Position numbers and translations under genes: made by a program. Shown in pieces: positions 23,812-35,424 of a stretch of 64,000 nucleotides of DNA (the stretch's first letter is position 1; every line of letters begins with the position of its first letter). This stretch comes from Tuctoria greenei (taxonomy: Eukaryota > Streptophyta > Magnoliopsida > Poales > Poaceae), in NCBI GenBank assembly GCA_036927565.1, contig JAYESD010000003.1, positions 81,885,311 through 81,949,310 on the forward strand. The letters run 5' to 3'. The notes under the pieces are model-generated. The model was given only the letters and a program-made list of their open reading frames with translations. It did no database searches and had not been told where the DNA came from.

Positions 23812-24450
23812 CTATTTGTCATTCAGACCTCCCGATATACGGGTGGTCTGAGCGGCATCAGAACCGATTTGGACGACTTTGACGGGGATGTCGGTGTTGC
23901 CACTTGGTTGCACGCGAGGTGCGGAGGTTGAGCCTCTTTGACGAATGCTCGGGGGTTTCGGAGCTTGTTCCTGCCTGGATTCTTCATCCTGCGCTGTAGC
24001 AAGCGCAAGAAGTTCCTCCAGAGCAGTCACTCCGGCAGTACGGTCTTCGCGGATCTGGAGAACGCCAGCTGGTGTTGGCATCTTCAACACCAGGTAGCCA
24101 TAATGAGTAGCAGCCATGAATTTGTACAGGGCGGGCCTGCCCAAAATGGCGTTGAGAGGTAAGTTGATCTGAGCAACGTCAAAGATCAACTTCTCAGTGC
24201 GATAATTCTCCCAAGTCCCGAAGGTCATGGGGAGAGTAATGGCACCGAGTGGGGTTATGGCCCCCGGACCTACTCCAGAGAAAGGTCAGGAGGGGCGAAG
24301 GTCTGAAGGTCGGAGCTGAAGATTGACGAAAGATTCAAAGCTTATGAGGTTCAGCCCTGAACCTCCGTCCACCATGACATGGTGGAGTTGAATGTTATTG
24401 ATGGTAGGTGATACCATCAAAGGTAGTTGACCAGCTCCGATCATGTTCTA
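23812..24450 (-). pseudogene. Tat aspartic protease region
   Basis: In the same frame as RT. It carries LHHVMVDGGSGLNLIS (about 24335-24385), where DGGSG corresponds to the D-S/T-G active site of retroviral-type proteases, then FDVAQINLPLNAILGRPAL and YKFMAATHYGYLVLKMPT. TAG at 24448-24450 and TGA at 24286-24288 interrupt it. The second element in this window has CGA codons at both places. Confidence 0.85.
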
Positions 24451-26228
24451 CGGGCAGTCCGAAGCATCAAAAGTGATGGGGGTATCCATCCACTTTCGAT
24501 GAGGCTCCGCCCTGGCTGTAGGAGCTACTGAGGCCATGTCCCGCCGCATGGTCTTGAGGACACGGCGGGAGGTGATGTCCCACGGACCACCAAAGATGGT
24601 GTTCATGGTCTTCCGACGCTCATTGTCGGAGACATCGGAATTGTCGTCGATGGAGGTGTAAACAGCCTTCAGGACCTTTTTAGGGTCCTGAAAGCCTAAC
24701 TCCTCTTCAGCTAGAGCTTCATCGACTTTCTGTTTTCCTTCCCTCTGACGGAAAGGAACTTCTTCCCGACGCTTGTTGTAGCGCTCGGCAAGGTTTTGGA
24801 TCTCCCGGCAGTCTTCCATGTTGTGGCTGTTCGACTTGTGAATAGGACACCACACTTTGGAGTTGCCACTGTCTTCAGAGGACAACCGATGTCGCTTCTC
24901 GGGGCGTGGCCCCCGGCCACCCGGAGCTGCTGCAGCTGCAGCAGTAGATGTGCCGGTCGACGGCTTCTTCTTGCTGTTGGACTTTTTCTTCATTTTACCA
25001 CTCCCGGAGGTAGTGGCTTCGCCTTTGGAGGATTTTTTATCATCCTCCGGAGGTGGTTTGGAGTGCATTTCACGGCCCTCTGCAGCTTTGGCACACTTGT
25101 CTGCCAAGCTGAAGAGCTCCGTGATGCTGGTGATCTCCTTGATCGCCGACTTCTCCAGCATCATCTTATCTCGTACGCCCTGTCTAAATGCCATGATAAC
25201 AGAGGCGCTGGAGATAGAAGGAATGGTGTTTTGTACCTGGGAGAACCTCTGGATGAATGAGCGCAGGGATTCTCCCCCTTTCTGCACAACAGCAAAAAGG
25301 TCCAGTTTGGTGCCTTGTCGGCTGTATGAACTCCAGAAATTGGCGGTGAACTGTTGGCACAATTCCTCCCAACTATTAATGGAGTTGTGAGAAAGGCTCA
25401 TGAACCAGGAACTGGCGGTCCCAGTCAAGGCCACTGGGAAGTAGTTGGCCATTACGGCCTCGTTACCTCCGGCCCAAGGATTGCGGTGGAGTAAATCTGG
25501 AGAAACTCAGCGGGATTAACAGTCCCGTCAAATTTCTCCGGCAGGTGAGGCCGGAACTTTTGTGGCCATCTGACCATGCGTAGGTCCATGGCAAGGGCAG
25601 AACAGCCTCCTCCTACTCCCTCGGGAGCAAGACTGTCTCGAGCCTCTCGCCTTTCGCGAGCACGCTCGATATGGACACGGTCGTCCTGTTGACAGTAACG
25701 GCGATCAAGCTCCGCCCGGAGGTCATGAGTTGAAAGACTGGTTATCATATGAGTGTGTCGTGCCCTGGAAGGTAGCGACGTAACTTGCTGTGATGCAGAA
25801 TGCCTCCTATTTTGGGAAGCGTGCGGACCAAGTCTGCCCGACATAGTCTGGCGCTACGATGGGGCCTGCCCCGAAGGGGGAGGACCTTGGTTGCTGATGT
25901 GGTCGGCTGCTGCTGCAACCAGATGTTCCACGTCAGCCCTCCACTGCTCCATTGCACCCTGGGATGCACCTAGAGGTGGTGGACATTGAAGGAGAGCACG
26001 CGCTGCATGGAGCGCGTGTTCAGGGTTGTTGTTATTCGCCGATGCGGTGATCGACTCCAATGCACCGTCATGCTGCTCAGCTTGACGTGCTCGTGCACGC
26101 GGTGGAGGTGGAGGCATGACTCTTGTTGGAGCCATGGAACCTACTGGTTGCTGCATGTTGGAGGGATTGCCCCCAGCGGGTTGAACAACAGGGTTGCCGT
26201 TGGATGATCCAGCAGCTGAGTTCACCAT
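24451..26228 (-). pseudogene. Tat gag
   Basis: The start codon is at 26226-26228 (MVNSAAGSSN), shared with the plus-strand relative at 61787. After a low-complexity N-terminal region comes EHALHAARALLQCPPP, then the capsid-like domain with KFRPHLPEKFDGTVNP, FLQIYSTAI, NYFPVALTGTASSWFMSL and SLRSFIQRFSQV, a lysine-rich linker, and a zinc-binding motif CPIHKSNSHNMEDC (C-x2-H-x5-H-x3/4-C type). TAG at 25854-25856 replaces the CAG found at 62159-62161 in the relative. A one- or two-base frame change lies near 25452. Confidence 0.88.
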
Positions 26229-26265
26229 CCTTGAAATCTCGAGCGCCCCTACCTGGCGCACCAAC
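26229..26265 (-). promoter_or_regulatory. Primer-binding region of the Tat element
   Basis: Directly inside the 5' LTR the minus strand reads GTTGGTGCGCCAGGTAGGGG. The relative at 61747 has GTTGGCGGGCCAGGAAGGGG. The block is conserved and is where the tRNA primer should pair. I do not assign a specific tRNA. Confidence 0.6.
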
Positions 26266-27148
26266 TGTCGGTGTTTGGATCCGGCAGATCTCTCGACACT
26301 ACCGTCGGTAGATCGCGGAGTTGTAGTTCGGTAATGGGCGCACAGAGATTCAAGAAGGTGAAAGACAAGTGGACACAGAGATTTACGTGGTTCGGGCCGT
26401 CTGAGTGTAATACCCTACTCCAGGGGGTGTGTTGGTGTTGTATTAAGCGTGTGAGTCTAGAAGAAGCTCCAGAAGAAGAAGCTCGTCTAGGTCAGGGAGT
26501 CCAATAGTGGTCTGGAGAGATCCCTTGTGTATCGTCGACCAGTCCTTTTATAGTACATGGACAGGTCATTACACCATTAGCCTGGCCCGACATGTGGCCC
26601 CGGCGGTTACACATGCTTGATACACAATTAATGAAGTTAATTACCCTTAATGGCCCGGTAACGGGCCTTAAGAGTGTCGCTACCGGTATTAAGGGCCATC
26701 CGATCGTGTGTCATTAATATGGCATTAATGACACTTAATCGGGTCTTGAAGTCTTTGATTGCTCCTTGAAGGTCCGGAGCCGTTGGGGGTCCACTAGCCT
26801 GATTGTTGAAGTTGAAGGTCCGGCGGTTCAGCCACGTGGCAGCTCCGGAGCTTACCGTCGTTGACGGGTAGGTCCGGTGTTGCTGGACACGTGTCAGTAC
26901 CAAAGCTTCCCTCTATCTGGGGTTAGGTCCGGGGATGCCATACCGGTGTCTAGTCCAGAGCTTTCCTATGTGTGGGCGATAGCTCCGGTCTTATGATACA
27001 CGTGGCGGCCCTGGGACTAACCATGTCGGGGAAGCAGGTCCGGTTACACCTGACATGTGTGGCCTTCAAAGGTCTTAAAATCTGGTAGATGGAGTTTCCT
27101 TGTGATCTTTGCAATCCCAAGGGGTATCTGCTACGTAGGGTACTGACA
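26266..27148 (-). mobile_element. 5' LTR of the Tat element (883 bp)
   Basis: Plus-strand ends are TGTCGGTGTTTGG and GGGTACTGACA, so in element sense it starts TGTCAGTACCC and ends CACCGACA. Same length as the 3' LTR. The core promoter CTATAAAAGG in minus sense is at about 26544-26553. Followed by ATTAC at 27149-27153. Confidence 0.93.
26544..26553 (-). promoter_or_regulatory. TATA box of the Tat 5' LTR
   Basis: Minus-strand CTATAAAAGG. The same block occurs in the 3' LTR, in the solo LTR near 9130 and in the relative at 61510-61519, so it is the conserved core promoter of the family. Confidence 0.65.
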
Positions 27149-27153
27149 ATTAC

Positions 27154-27840
27154 CATGTTTCTTAACGAAGCATTTGCAACCAAAGACCCGAAAGTTGCAA
27201 TTGCATCAGCCCAAAATTTCCTAGGAGTTTGATATTTATCAAGTATAGTCCTAGCCATCTCAACTAAGGTTTTGTTCTTTCTCTCTAGCACACCATTTTG
27301 TTGAGGAACGTAGGGTGAATAAAATTGATGATCTATTCCATTTTCAGCACAAAAGTGATCAAATGATTGATTTTTAAATTCAGTTCCGTTATCACTTCTA
27401 ATTGTTTTTAAAGATCTTGGGTGATCAATTGATAATTTAAGAAATAAAGTTTTAATGTGACTAAAAGCTTCATTCCTAAATGCCATAAAGTAAACCCAAG
27501 CTTATCTATAATAATCATCAACAATCACAAGAGCATACCATTTACCTCCAAAAGATTGAATGCGTGAAGGACCTACGGTGTCAATGTACAAAAGTTGTCG
27601 CGGTTCAGTTGTCATGGTCATTGTGTGAGGAGCATGTGAACCTGCAACAATCTTAGCATGTCTACAAGAAGAGCACACAATTTCTTTGTCCCCTTTAAGC
27701 TTAGGCATCCCATGTATGCGATCAAGAGCACTAACACGCGTGAGACGATCAAATCCTACGTGACCAAGTCTACAATGCAAAAAATAGAAGTCTTTCGAGT
27801 CATTAGCAACTAGACTCCTATGCTTAGAGAATGACATATA
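27154..27840 (-). pseudogene. Copia interior 1 pol: integrase
   Basis: Minus-strand frames show the GAG-pre-integrase zinc region (LHCRLGHVGFDRLTRV and CSSCRHAKIV), then YIDTVGPSR, IRSDNGTEFKNQSFDHF and SPYVPQQNGVLERKNKTL, which hold the D,D,E residues of copia integrase, and RKFWADAIAT. A break near 27490-27500 separates the zinc part from the core. The frame is cut at 27153 by the Tat element and continues at 13979. Confidence 0.87.
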
Positions 27841-28200
27841 AAAAAATCACCTTTAAAAACTCTTCCAAACTGAAACATAAAAATGAGCTCACTATTTGAA
27901 TCTACAACCTTGCAGCAATTTTTAGTGAGAATAATTTCTAGATTTTCATCTAGCTATTGTGAAACAGAAAGCAAGTTGTATTTCAAATTTTTAACAGGTG
28001 CCAAATCCTTCAAAATGTAGTGATTATTTACTCTAACCGAACCGTTAGCAATTATAGGAGTTGAAGAATTATCGGCAAAGGTAACATTCTCTACACGTGA
28101 CACAAAAGAGTGGTAGGAGAACCAATCTTTGTTACCGGTCATGTGGCGTGAGCAATTTGAATCCACATAGAAGCAAAATACATCAATCACTCAATACTGG
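27841..28200 (-). pseudogene. Copia interior 1 protease region
   Basis: FYVDSNCSRHMTGNKDWF corresponds to the copia protease active site VDSGCSRHMTG, but the catalytic motif reads D-S-N instead of D-S-G. NVTFADNSSTPII and LKYNLLSVSQ complete the domain. The loss of the glycine suggests an inactive enzyme even without the flanking stops. Confidence 0.75.
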
Positions 28201-30442
28201 AGTTAGTCAAAAGATATTTAGGAATCCAGTACTGAGTCACACGACGTCCAGCAGGAATAACACGTGAAAGCTGAGATAAAAAAACAGGTTTATGAGACAA
28301 AGTTTGAGGATTTTTCTACCCAACTACTGACCTACAAGTTGTTACATGTGTAGCACTAAAAATAGTAGATTTGGGAGCAAACTTTGCAAGTTTTTGACAC
28401 ATTACAGCAATTTACATGTTTCTGACATTCGGTTTAGCATGTGCAACAAATTTTGCATGGTTGTTATGTGATCTAGCAATCATTCTTTCTTTTTTCTGTT
28501 GTTTAGCTAGTCTATAACAAAAATCTATGACATGACCATCTCTAGCTCAGTAGGTACAATGAAATTTAACTTTGTGTTCATGTCTATATGAGCAAGCAAC
28601 ATGTTTATTAGAAACCGAATGAGATAGCACTCCTAGAGATTTGAAAACCACTTCTTTTTGTTTAGTAACTGTTTGAATCAAACCACTTTCTAATGACTTT
28701 ACAATTTTAAATGGATGAGCCTTAGCATGAGCATGGGTATCAAAACCTAAACTAGATTTATCATTACATGATTTAGAGGAATTCAACAGTAAGTTCAAAT
28801 TCTTATTCCCATTACAAAACCGCTCTAGTGTCCTATTCATCTCATCAAGTTTCTTAGACAAATCTAAACAATTTTCACATGAAGTTTTTTCTTTTAATTT
28901 GAAATTACAACAATATTTAACTTCATGAGAGCGTAAAGCATTGTTCAAACCAGAAATCTCATCCATATCATCATGTAGTTTCTTATCACAAGATCATCAC
29001 ATGTGGAACAATGCAAATCAAATGTAGAACAACTAGCATCTTTTATGTTTTTATCATTAAGTGCAGCAAGACTTTTGTTCTTTTCAATTTCAAGTTAAAG
29101 TTTATAAAGTGTGGAGGTGTGCGCACGTCTTAAAGAGAACAATTGTTCATATATAAGCTCACATGAGGAACAAGAACCATCACTATGAATCAAAGTTTTT
29201 AAACAATTAATTTCAAATTCTAGTCATTCAATTTTGACAGCATTGTCCTTAAGTTTTTTGTCCTTTTTCTTAAGTATAACAGTGGCACGAGAAAAAACAT
29301 CACACATTTCTTTGCAAGTGGGACATACCTCTTCATCGTCGCTGTTGTGTTCTACCTCCTTCATACTTGATCTTTAGTTGCCCGCCATGAAGCACATATT
29401 TGCATAATTCTCTTCAACTTTGTTACTTTCGATTGCCACATCGCTCGAGCCAAGTTCTTTAAGTGCGGAGACAAAGTTGTTTACCTATTGGCGACGTGTA
29501 AAACCTTTCTTGTTGTTGTTGTTGTTTGTAGAGGAGGACTTGAATTTTGCTTGCTTCTCATTACGGGGAGTAGAAACTGAGAGGTTAGGGCAATTTGTTC
29601 GAAAATATCCAAACTCACCGCATTCGATGCATCGTTGAGAAAGACCACTTCTCTTCTTTGAGTTCTCACATTTTGCAATGCTTTTGAGAATCGAGTAGAA
29701 AGAAGTGCTAGCTCCTCCTTTGGAAACTCTTCAATCTGTTCAAGGGTTAGAGAGGACAGCAAAGCAAGTGTACCACATGATGGAGATTCACTAGAGGTAG
29801 TCGTGTCACGTTGTGAAACAAATGCAAGAGACTTGTTGGGATTCTTTCATGAGATTATGTCAATTTCATGAGTTTTTAACTTAGAAACAATTCTAATGTA
29901 AGTGTACTTATGACAGTGAATTCATGAATAAATGTAACTTTCATCTCCTGAATTGACATGTCTAAAGCACTTAGTAATTGCCTTGCATTCTCAGCATGTG
30001 AAAAATTAACGTAGACAATACGCAAGTTACTGAGAATTTTGTTAAAGCGAGCAAAGAGGTCATCGATTGACTCACTGGGTTGCATCTCGAAGCACATGTA
30101 TTCTTTCTTGAACATGTTTTGTCTTACCTCCTTGATAGTGTTGGATCCTTCATGATAATAACATAGAGCCTTCCAAACATCGTACGCGGATAGGAGGTGT
30201 GCAACTCGATCGAAGTCGCTTTAGGTCAATCCCTGTATGATCAAGTATCGGGCTTTGTGGTTGTTGTCGACATCTCTCATGTTCATAGCTATGACTTTAT
30301 CATTTGGCAGCACGTCGTAAGGCTTGTACATCTTTTCCCAAATTGCGAATCCTTGCACCTGGATGAAAGCCTCCATATGTGCCTTCCAAACCTAAAAATC
30401 AATTCCACTAAACACACAAGGTTTTGCATAGTATTTCTCCAT
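28201..30442 (-). pseudogene. Copia interior 1 gag (long Sirevirus-type, degenerate)
   Basis: It begins MEKYYAKPCVF at 30440-30442. It includes FKKEYMCFEMQPSESIDDLFARF (29876-30115), EQIEEFPKEELALLSTRF (29481-29762) and a knuckle CIECGEFGYFRTNC in which histidine is replaced by tyrosine. A long coiled-coil-like middle follows, and 28547-28966 has a second zinc-type motif near its end. Two zinc motifs separated by a coiled-coil region fit the long Sirevirus gag. Many stops and frame changes are present, more than in interior 2. Confidence 0.8.
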
Positions 30443-30487
30443 GATGAAGAGTCAAAAGACGTGCAAATCACAGAGATTAGAGCATCG

Positions 30488-30503
30488 TGGCTCTGATACC
30501 AAT
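30488..30503 (-). promoter_or_regulatory. Primer-binding site of copia interior 1
   Basis: Directly inside LTR 2 the minus strand reads ATTGGTATCAGAGCCA, complementary to the 3' end of plant initiator methionine tRNA as in most plant copia elements. Confidence 0.85.
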
Positions 30504-32085
30504 TGTAGGATCGAAGAGCACGTGAAAGTCTACCAGAGCGGGGCGAATGGTAGATTAAAACTTTTTCAGCGGAAGCGACAAAACTCCCTCGGCAGAAAAA
30601 CAATCTGATCAAGAAATAATTTGTGCGACTAATATAAACGTGTTCAACCGGTATAGATTGTGAATAATCAAGTCACGAAGATGTCACAACAAGAATCATG
30701 AAAAACTGTCGAGAAAAATTCATGTGATGATCGAAAGATCGAATAAGGGTTAATGTGTTCTACCCGAGTAAAAACCAGATCTGCAACACTACAAAGAAAC
30801 TCGTGTAGATCCGAAACCACAAACCCAATGATCGTGAAACTTTCAAAGATGAAAGATAATCAAGTTGTGAAGAAGACTCAAAATGAATCATGTCAATTAG
30901 ATCTGTAAAACTCCAGTTATGAGAAAAACACCAACGCAACATAGTGTTGTGCAGAAACTCGACAAAAAAAACTTGACTGAAACAAGTTGGATGAACAAGA
31001 CACCAAAGTTCCTTTAAACTATGAATTTTATTGATCAAAACACAAGACAAAAACTCAAATTCATCTCACCACGAGCTCTGGCCTCCCTTGCTTTTATAAC
31101 CAGCCCTAAGGTCAACCCAATCAAAACTAGGACTCTAATCCTACTCAGTTTCAACTAAAACTTTCCATAACTACTCAATACTCCTCCATACGCAGATAGA
31201 AGCAATATTAAGACTTCCAAACACATTAGGAATGTCCTAAACATTCCTAAAACAACTCAACTTCGTGACCCATACGAAATCTAACCAAAACAAACTCGAA
31301 ACTTTCCATAAACGAACCATAATCACCTCAGCCGCAGCCTAAGGTATAATCTAGCCAGTTGGACCTTTCCGACCAATTTTTTATGTCCACTTCTCTTCAT
31401 CACGCATTAGAACCATGTTGACACGTTCATGCACTCCTTGCACACGTGCAAAAACCTTCTGACAACGTCCATGATACCTTCATATGCATTATTCTTCACC
31501 CAAACATGTTGCGTGACCTCCAGATCAACTCAACCACAATTCGTCCCAAACTTGTATGTTGAACCTCATCTTACCCCTAAGACTAGTTCAATGGATCCCG
31601 TTACCAGCCATGTCTTGACCTCAAGCAACACCTGCACATGAACAAACAACCAATTCTTCCGAGCATAAGTCATCAACTTGACTCACAGTAGTCTGATAAC
31701 TACAACACCTTATGTGAGCACCTCACATAAGCATGTTGCAAACATAGCAAGATAATATCCACCATGATCAGACAAAACACATAAAAACTTAGCAAAAGAA
31801 TACTAAGCATATATTTCATAAGTGTAAAGCATTTTGAAACATTGCAAATGAAAAACATAGCAGCCACACGATTATTTCAGCACATAGAAAGTTCAAGCAG
31901 TCCAAAACAGCCACTATGCATTATACAAGAAAAGTTCGGACACTTTGGAACGCAAAACACGTGCGGATCATGTGCAGCAAAAGTTCGGACAGTGCGAAGC
32001 GTGTTTCTCAAGTATATTCAGAACTTTTCATGTAAACCTACATGTTTAACATAATTACCAATGTATTCAGCACATAGGTCTCACA
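30504..32085 (-). mobile_element. Copia LTR 2 (1582 bp), shared middle LTR of the array
   Basis: It starts TGTAGGATCGAAGAGC and ends GGTCTCACA (plus strand). On the left is the primer site of interior 1. On the right, ATCTCCCTCTTG is the reverse of the purine tract of interior 2. No target duplication flanks it. It carries no insertion, so it is the reference copy for LTR 1 and LTR 3. Confidence 0.92.
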
Positions 32086-33400
32086 ATCTCCCTCTTGATG
32101 AATGACTTGGCAACACCACTTAAAATCCAAAGATTGGCTTATTCACATGAAAAGTTTTGAAAACAAATTTCTCCCCTTTTTGAAAATCAAATGAGAAAGA
32201 AATCCCAAAGACAAATATTTCTCCCCTATACATATTTCTCCCCCTTTGATAATGTATTCAGCAAGGTTCAAAAGAGAAATTTCAATAGTTATCAGCATAT
32301 TATAACATATGCATATAAAACAAAGCTCATCCAAGTCATACTATCAAGTAACTTACACTATCACATCAATGAGATACATAGAGTAGTATAAGTCATGCTA
32401 GAGATCAAGTGAATTTTCAATTCAAGCAAGTCATGATCCCACTAACTTAACTATTTCAAGACCTAAAAGCATGACACTTGTTGCTGCATTTTTCTTTTCT
32501 TTCAAGGAACAAAATTCATCTTATGACATTTGCAAGAGATTATTGCCACATCAACCTTATTCTAACCAACCAAGCCAAGCCTATGTCATTTGACAATCAG
32601 AAGCTTAAGGACATGATTTTAGTCATACACAACTTTTTCCAAGTTCATTTCTCATTATTTATTTGATCATAAAAGCTCAATATGTGTATAGGTGTCCAAT
32701 GGGCCATGCTGGGCCGGCCCGGCCCGAGCCCGGCCGGGCTCGGGCCTTAGAAATCTTGGCCCGGAACGGCCCAGAAAAAAATTGGGCCGTGCCGGGCCGG
32801 CCCGCGGGCCGAAGGTTGAGGCCCGGGCACGGCCCGAGTCCAATTTAGGCGTGCCGGGCCGTGCCGGCCCGGCCCAGCCCGCAGCCTATTTAAGTTAAAA
32901 ATACACTAAAAAATGCGGAAAAATCAAAATTCAGGCCTAAACGGGCCGTGTCGGGCCAGCCCAACGAGTCGGAAGTCGAGGCCCAGGCACGGCCCACAAC
33001 GGGCTTCGGGCCGGCCCGGGCCCGATTTTTTTGGGCCGTGCCGGGTTCGGGCCGTGCTTTTTTTGCGGGCTTTCGTGTCGGCCCATCTAGCCCGGCCCAT
33101 TTGGACAGCTATAAATATGTGGATAGTTGATTGATTAATTTTTCTTTATTAAAAGCACTTGTGAGCATGCAACAAGTTCAAAACAACAAGTAAGTTCGGT
33201 CATGACCATATTTAGTGTAAGTAATTATTTAAATTACTAGTCATGGCAAAAACTACAAAATTTATAACACGTGTAATGTAGTAAGAACTTTCAGCAAGTA
33301 AAAGGAATCAGAAAATCTTATATGTATGAAATACTCAAGATCATATTATTTAAATTTAGATTCACACATAGACTTCCTGAATTTCAAAAAACTTCCTCTG
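32086..33400 (-). mobile_element. Copia interior 2: polypurine tract and 3' spacer with hAT insertion
   Basis: On the minus strand CAAGAGGGAGAT abuts LTR 2. The spacer is collinear with 11014-12000 except for the 427-bp insertion at 32687-33113. No coding frame is seen. Confidence 0.82.
32687..33113. mobile_element. Non-autonomous hAT-type element (427 bp), target duplication AATATGTG
   Basis: Perfect 8-bp duplication AATATGTG at 32679-32686 and 33114-33121. Terminal inverted repeats are TATAGGTGTCCAATGGGCC and, from the other end, TATAGCTGTCCAAATGGGCC. Both subterminal regions are packed with GGGCCGGCCCGG-type motifs in both orientations. The paralogous site in interior 1 (about 11680) is uninterrupted. 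The 8-bp duplication and short terminal repeats fit the hAT superfamily. No transposase is encoded. Confidence 0.9.
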
Positions 33401-35424
33401 AATTTAAGCCATGAGGATGCATAACCCCTATTTCACTACGAATGAAAAAAACGAGTGAAATCCAAAGGTTTTGTAAAATATGAGCCAATTGTTGTTCGGT
33501 ATCTACATGGTGAAGCACAATGTTTCCTTTTTCAACATTATCACAGAGAAAGTGATACCTCATGTCAATGTGATTTGTTCTCAAATGTTGCACGGGATTT
33601 TAAGCAATGTAAATGGCACTAGTGTTATCACAAAATAGTGGAACACTATCTAGATCAACCTCATAGTCCTTAAGCGCTTGAACAATCCAAAGAATTTGTG
33701 AACAAGCGCTAGCAGCACCTACATGTTCAGATTCGGCCGTGGATTGTGCAACTGAATTTTTTTTCTATAGGAAAGCAACATGTGAATTAGAAAGAAAATG
33801 ACAAGCACCCGAAGTACTTTTCCTATCAATCCTACAACCCTAAAGTCAGCATCTGAAAAAGCTTTCAAAGTAACGGTTGAGGAAGAAGGAAGAAAATTGC
33901 CAAATACTTGAGTTCCGAGTAAGTACTTGAGAATTCTTTTGACGGCTTGAAGATGTGAAGCACGTGGGGAAGCTTGAAATCGTGCACAACGACATACGCT
34001 GAATTGTATGTCCAATCTTGATGTCATGACGTACAAAAGTGACCTGATCATGCTTCGATATTCTTTTTGATCCACGGATTCACCATCTTCATCAATTTCA
34101 GGTGTTGTTTCCATTCCCACTGGTGTCCGAAGAGGCTTGCTTTTGTCCATGTTGAAGCGCCTTAGGAGGTCTTTGTATACTTTGTTTGATGCACAAAGGT
34201 TCCCTCCTTGGTTTGCTTGATTTGCAGCCCCAAAAAGTATGTGAGTTCTCCCATCATACTCATCTCAAATTATGAACTCATCATAGCTGAAAACTTGGAC
34301 ACAAGATCATGAGAGGCACAATCAAAGATAATATCATCCACATACACTTGAACGAATAATGAGTCATTGCCATGCTTAAGCACAAAAAGAGTTTTATCAA
34401 CCTTGCCCATGGTAAAATCCTTTTCAAGTAAGAAGGGTTTTAACCTATCATACCATGCTCTAGGGGCTTGTTTGGGACCGTCCAAGTCTTTAGACAGTTT
34501 GTAAACATGACTAGGAAAAATTGGATTTGTAAAACCCATTGGTTGCTTGACATAAACCTCCTTATCTATGTAGTCATTAAGAAAAGCACTTTTAATATCC
34601 TTTTGATATAACTTGAAACCTTTAGATGCAGCAAAAGCTAACAAAATTCTTATGGCTTCTAATCTAGCAATAGGAGCAAAAGTTTCATCAAAATCTAGAC
34701 CTTCAACTTGTGTGAAATCTTGAGCAACCAACCTAGCCTTATTCCTAACCAGAACCGCATCCTTACTTTGTTTCTTTTTAAACACACATTTAGTTCCAAT
34801 TAAAGTGTGACCATGAGGTGGAGGTACAAGTTTCCAAACATTAATTCTTTCAAAATTTTCTAACTCTTCTTGCATGGCAATAATCCAAGATTCATTAGTG
34901 AGTGTGTGTGATATATATTTGGATTCAAAAGAAGCAAAAAAGCAGAATGAGTGTGAGAGTTTGGATCGCAAAACTTGGACCATGTAACTCGAATGTGCAA
35001 GCTTCCAATGATTTGTTGTGGAGGATGACTTTTGAGGATGCGGAGGGGAGTAGACACTTCATAAGATCCTTCTTCTTCATGTTCATCACAGATTGAAGAA
35101 CTTGTGGGTTGAGGATGATCTGTACCAGCTGCAGTAGTTGTTGGTGCTGGTAGTGGTGCAAAATCAGCAGCGTGATCGACGTCATTTGCTTCTGACTTTC
35201 AGGCAGCAGCACTACTTCTTCGTCTTCTTCTATGAAGATACTCCCCCCTGCCAATATGGATATGGACCTGCAATATTAGAGTTAGTATCTAGGCTAGCTT
35301 CATCAAAAGAAACCTCACAAGTCCCCACAATTTTGTTAGTGTCAAGTAAAAGCACACGGTAGCCTCTAGTATGAGATGGATAACCAAAAAACATGCCATC
35401 AACAAATCTAGGTTCAAATTTATC
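33401..35424 (-). pseudogene. Copia interior 2 pol: reverse transcriptase and RNase H
   Basis: Better preserved than interior 1. The frame 34270-34983 has ESWIIAMQEELENFERINVW, GTKCVFKKKQ, KARLVAQDFTQVEGLDFDE, YQKDIKSAFLNDYIDKEVYV, APRAWYDRLKPFLLEKDF and VQVYVDDIIFDCAS, an intact YVDD. RNase H (33719-34150) has YRSMIRSLLYVMTSRLDIQF and DADFR, and DNTSAIYIA lies near 33620. Frame changes near 34260 and in RNase H interrupt it. The hinge (34925-35424) is degenerate. Confidence 0.87.

Larger units (their letters stand above)
13980..27148 (-). mobile_element. Full-length Tat-type Ty3/gypsy retrotransposon (13,169 bp) with antisense gene
   Basis: Two 883-bp LTRs (13980-14862 and 26266-27148) bound the element, inserted in copia pol with duplication ATTAC. 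On the minus strand the order is 5' LTR, gag, protease, RT, RNase H, integrase, a spacer, then a gene on the opposite (plus) strand, purine tract GGTCCCAGGGGGCCAC, and 3' LTR. The gag-pol order with protease before RT and integrase last is gypsy-type. The antisense gene before the 3' LTR is typical of the Tat/Grande/RIRE2 lineage. The LTRs differ at roughly 40 positions by eye, mostly transitions. gag-pol and the antisense gene both carry stop codons, so the copy is defective. Confidence 0.93.

Noticed and set aside
15400..26228. Programmed amber readthrough or an altered genetic code as an explanation of the TAG codons
   Set aside because: Single TAG readthrough is known in some retroviruses, but thirteen TAG codons in two opposite genes, plus frameshifts in the same element, fit decay better. 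The related copy has CAG at a comparable site.
32700..33100. GGCCCG-rich region as a CpG island or CRISPR-like repeat
   Set aside because: Exact 8-bp duplication, terminal inverted repeats and an empty paralogous site show that it is a hAT element. Spacing and orientation of the motifs do not fit a CRISPR array.
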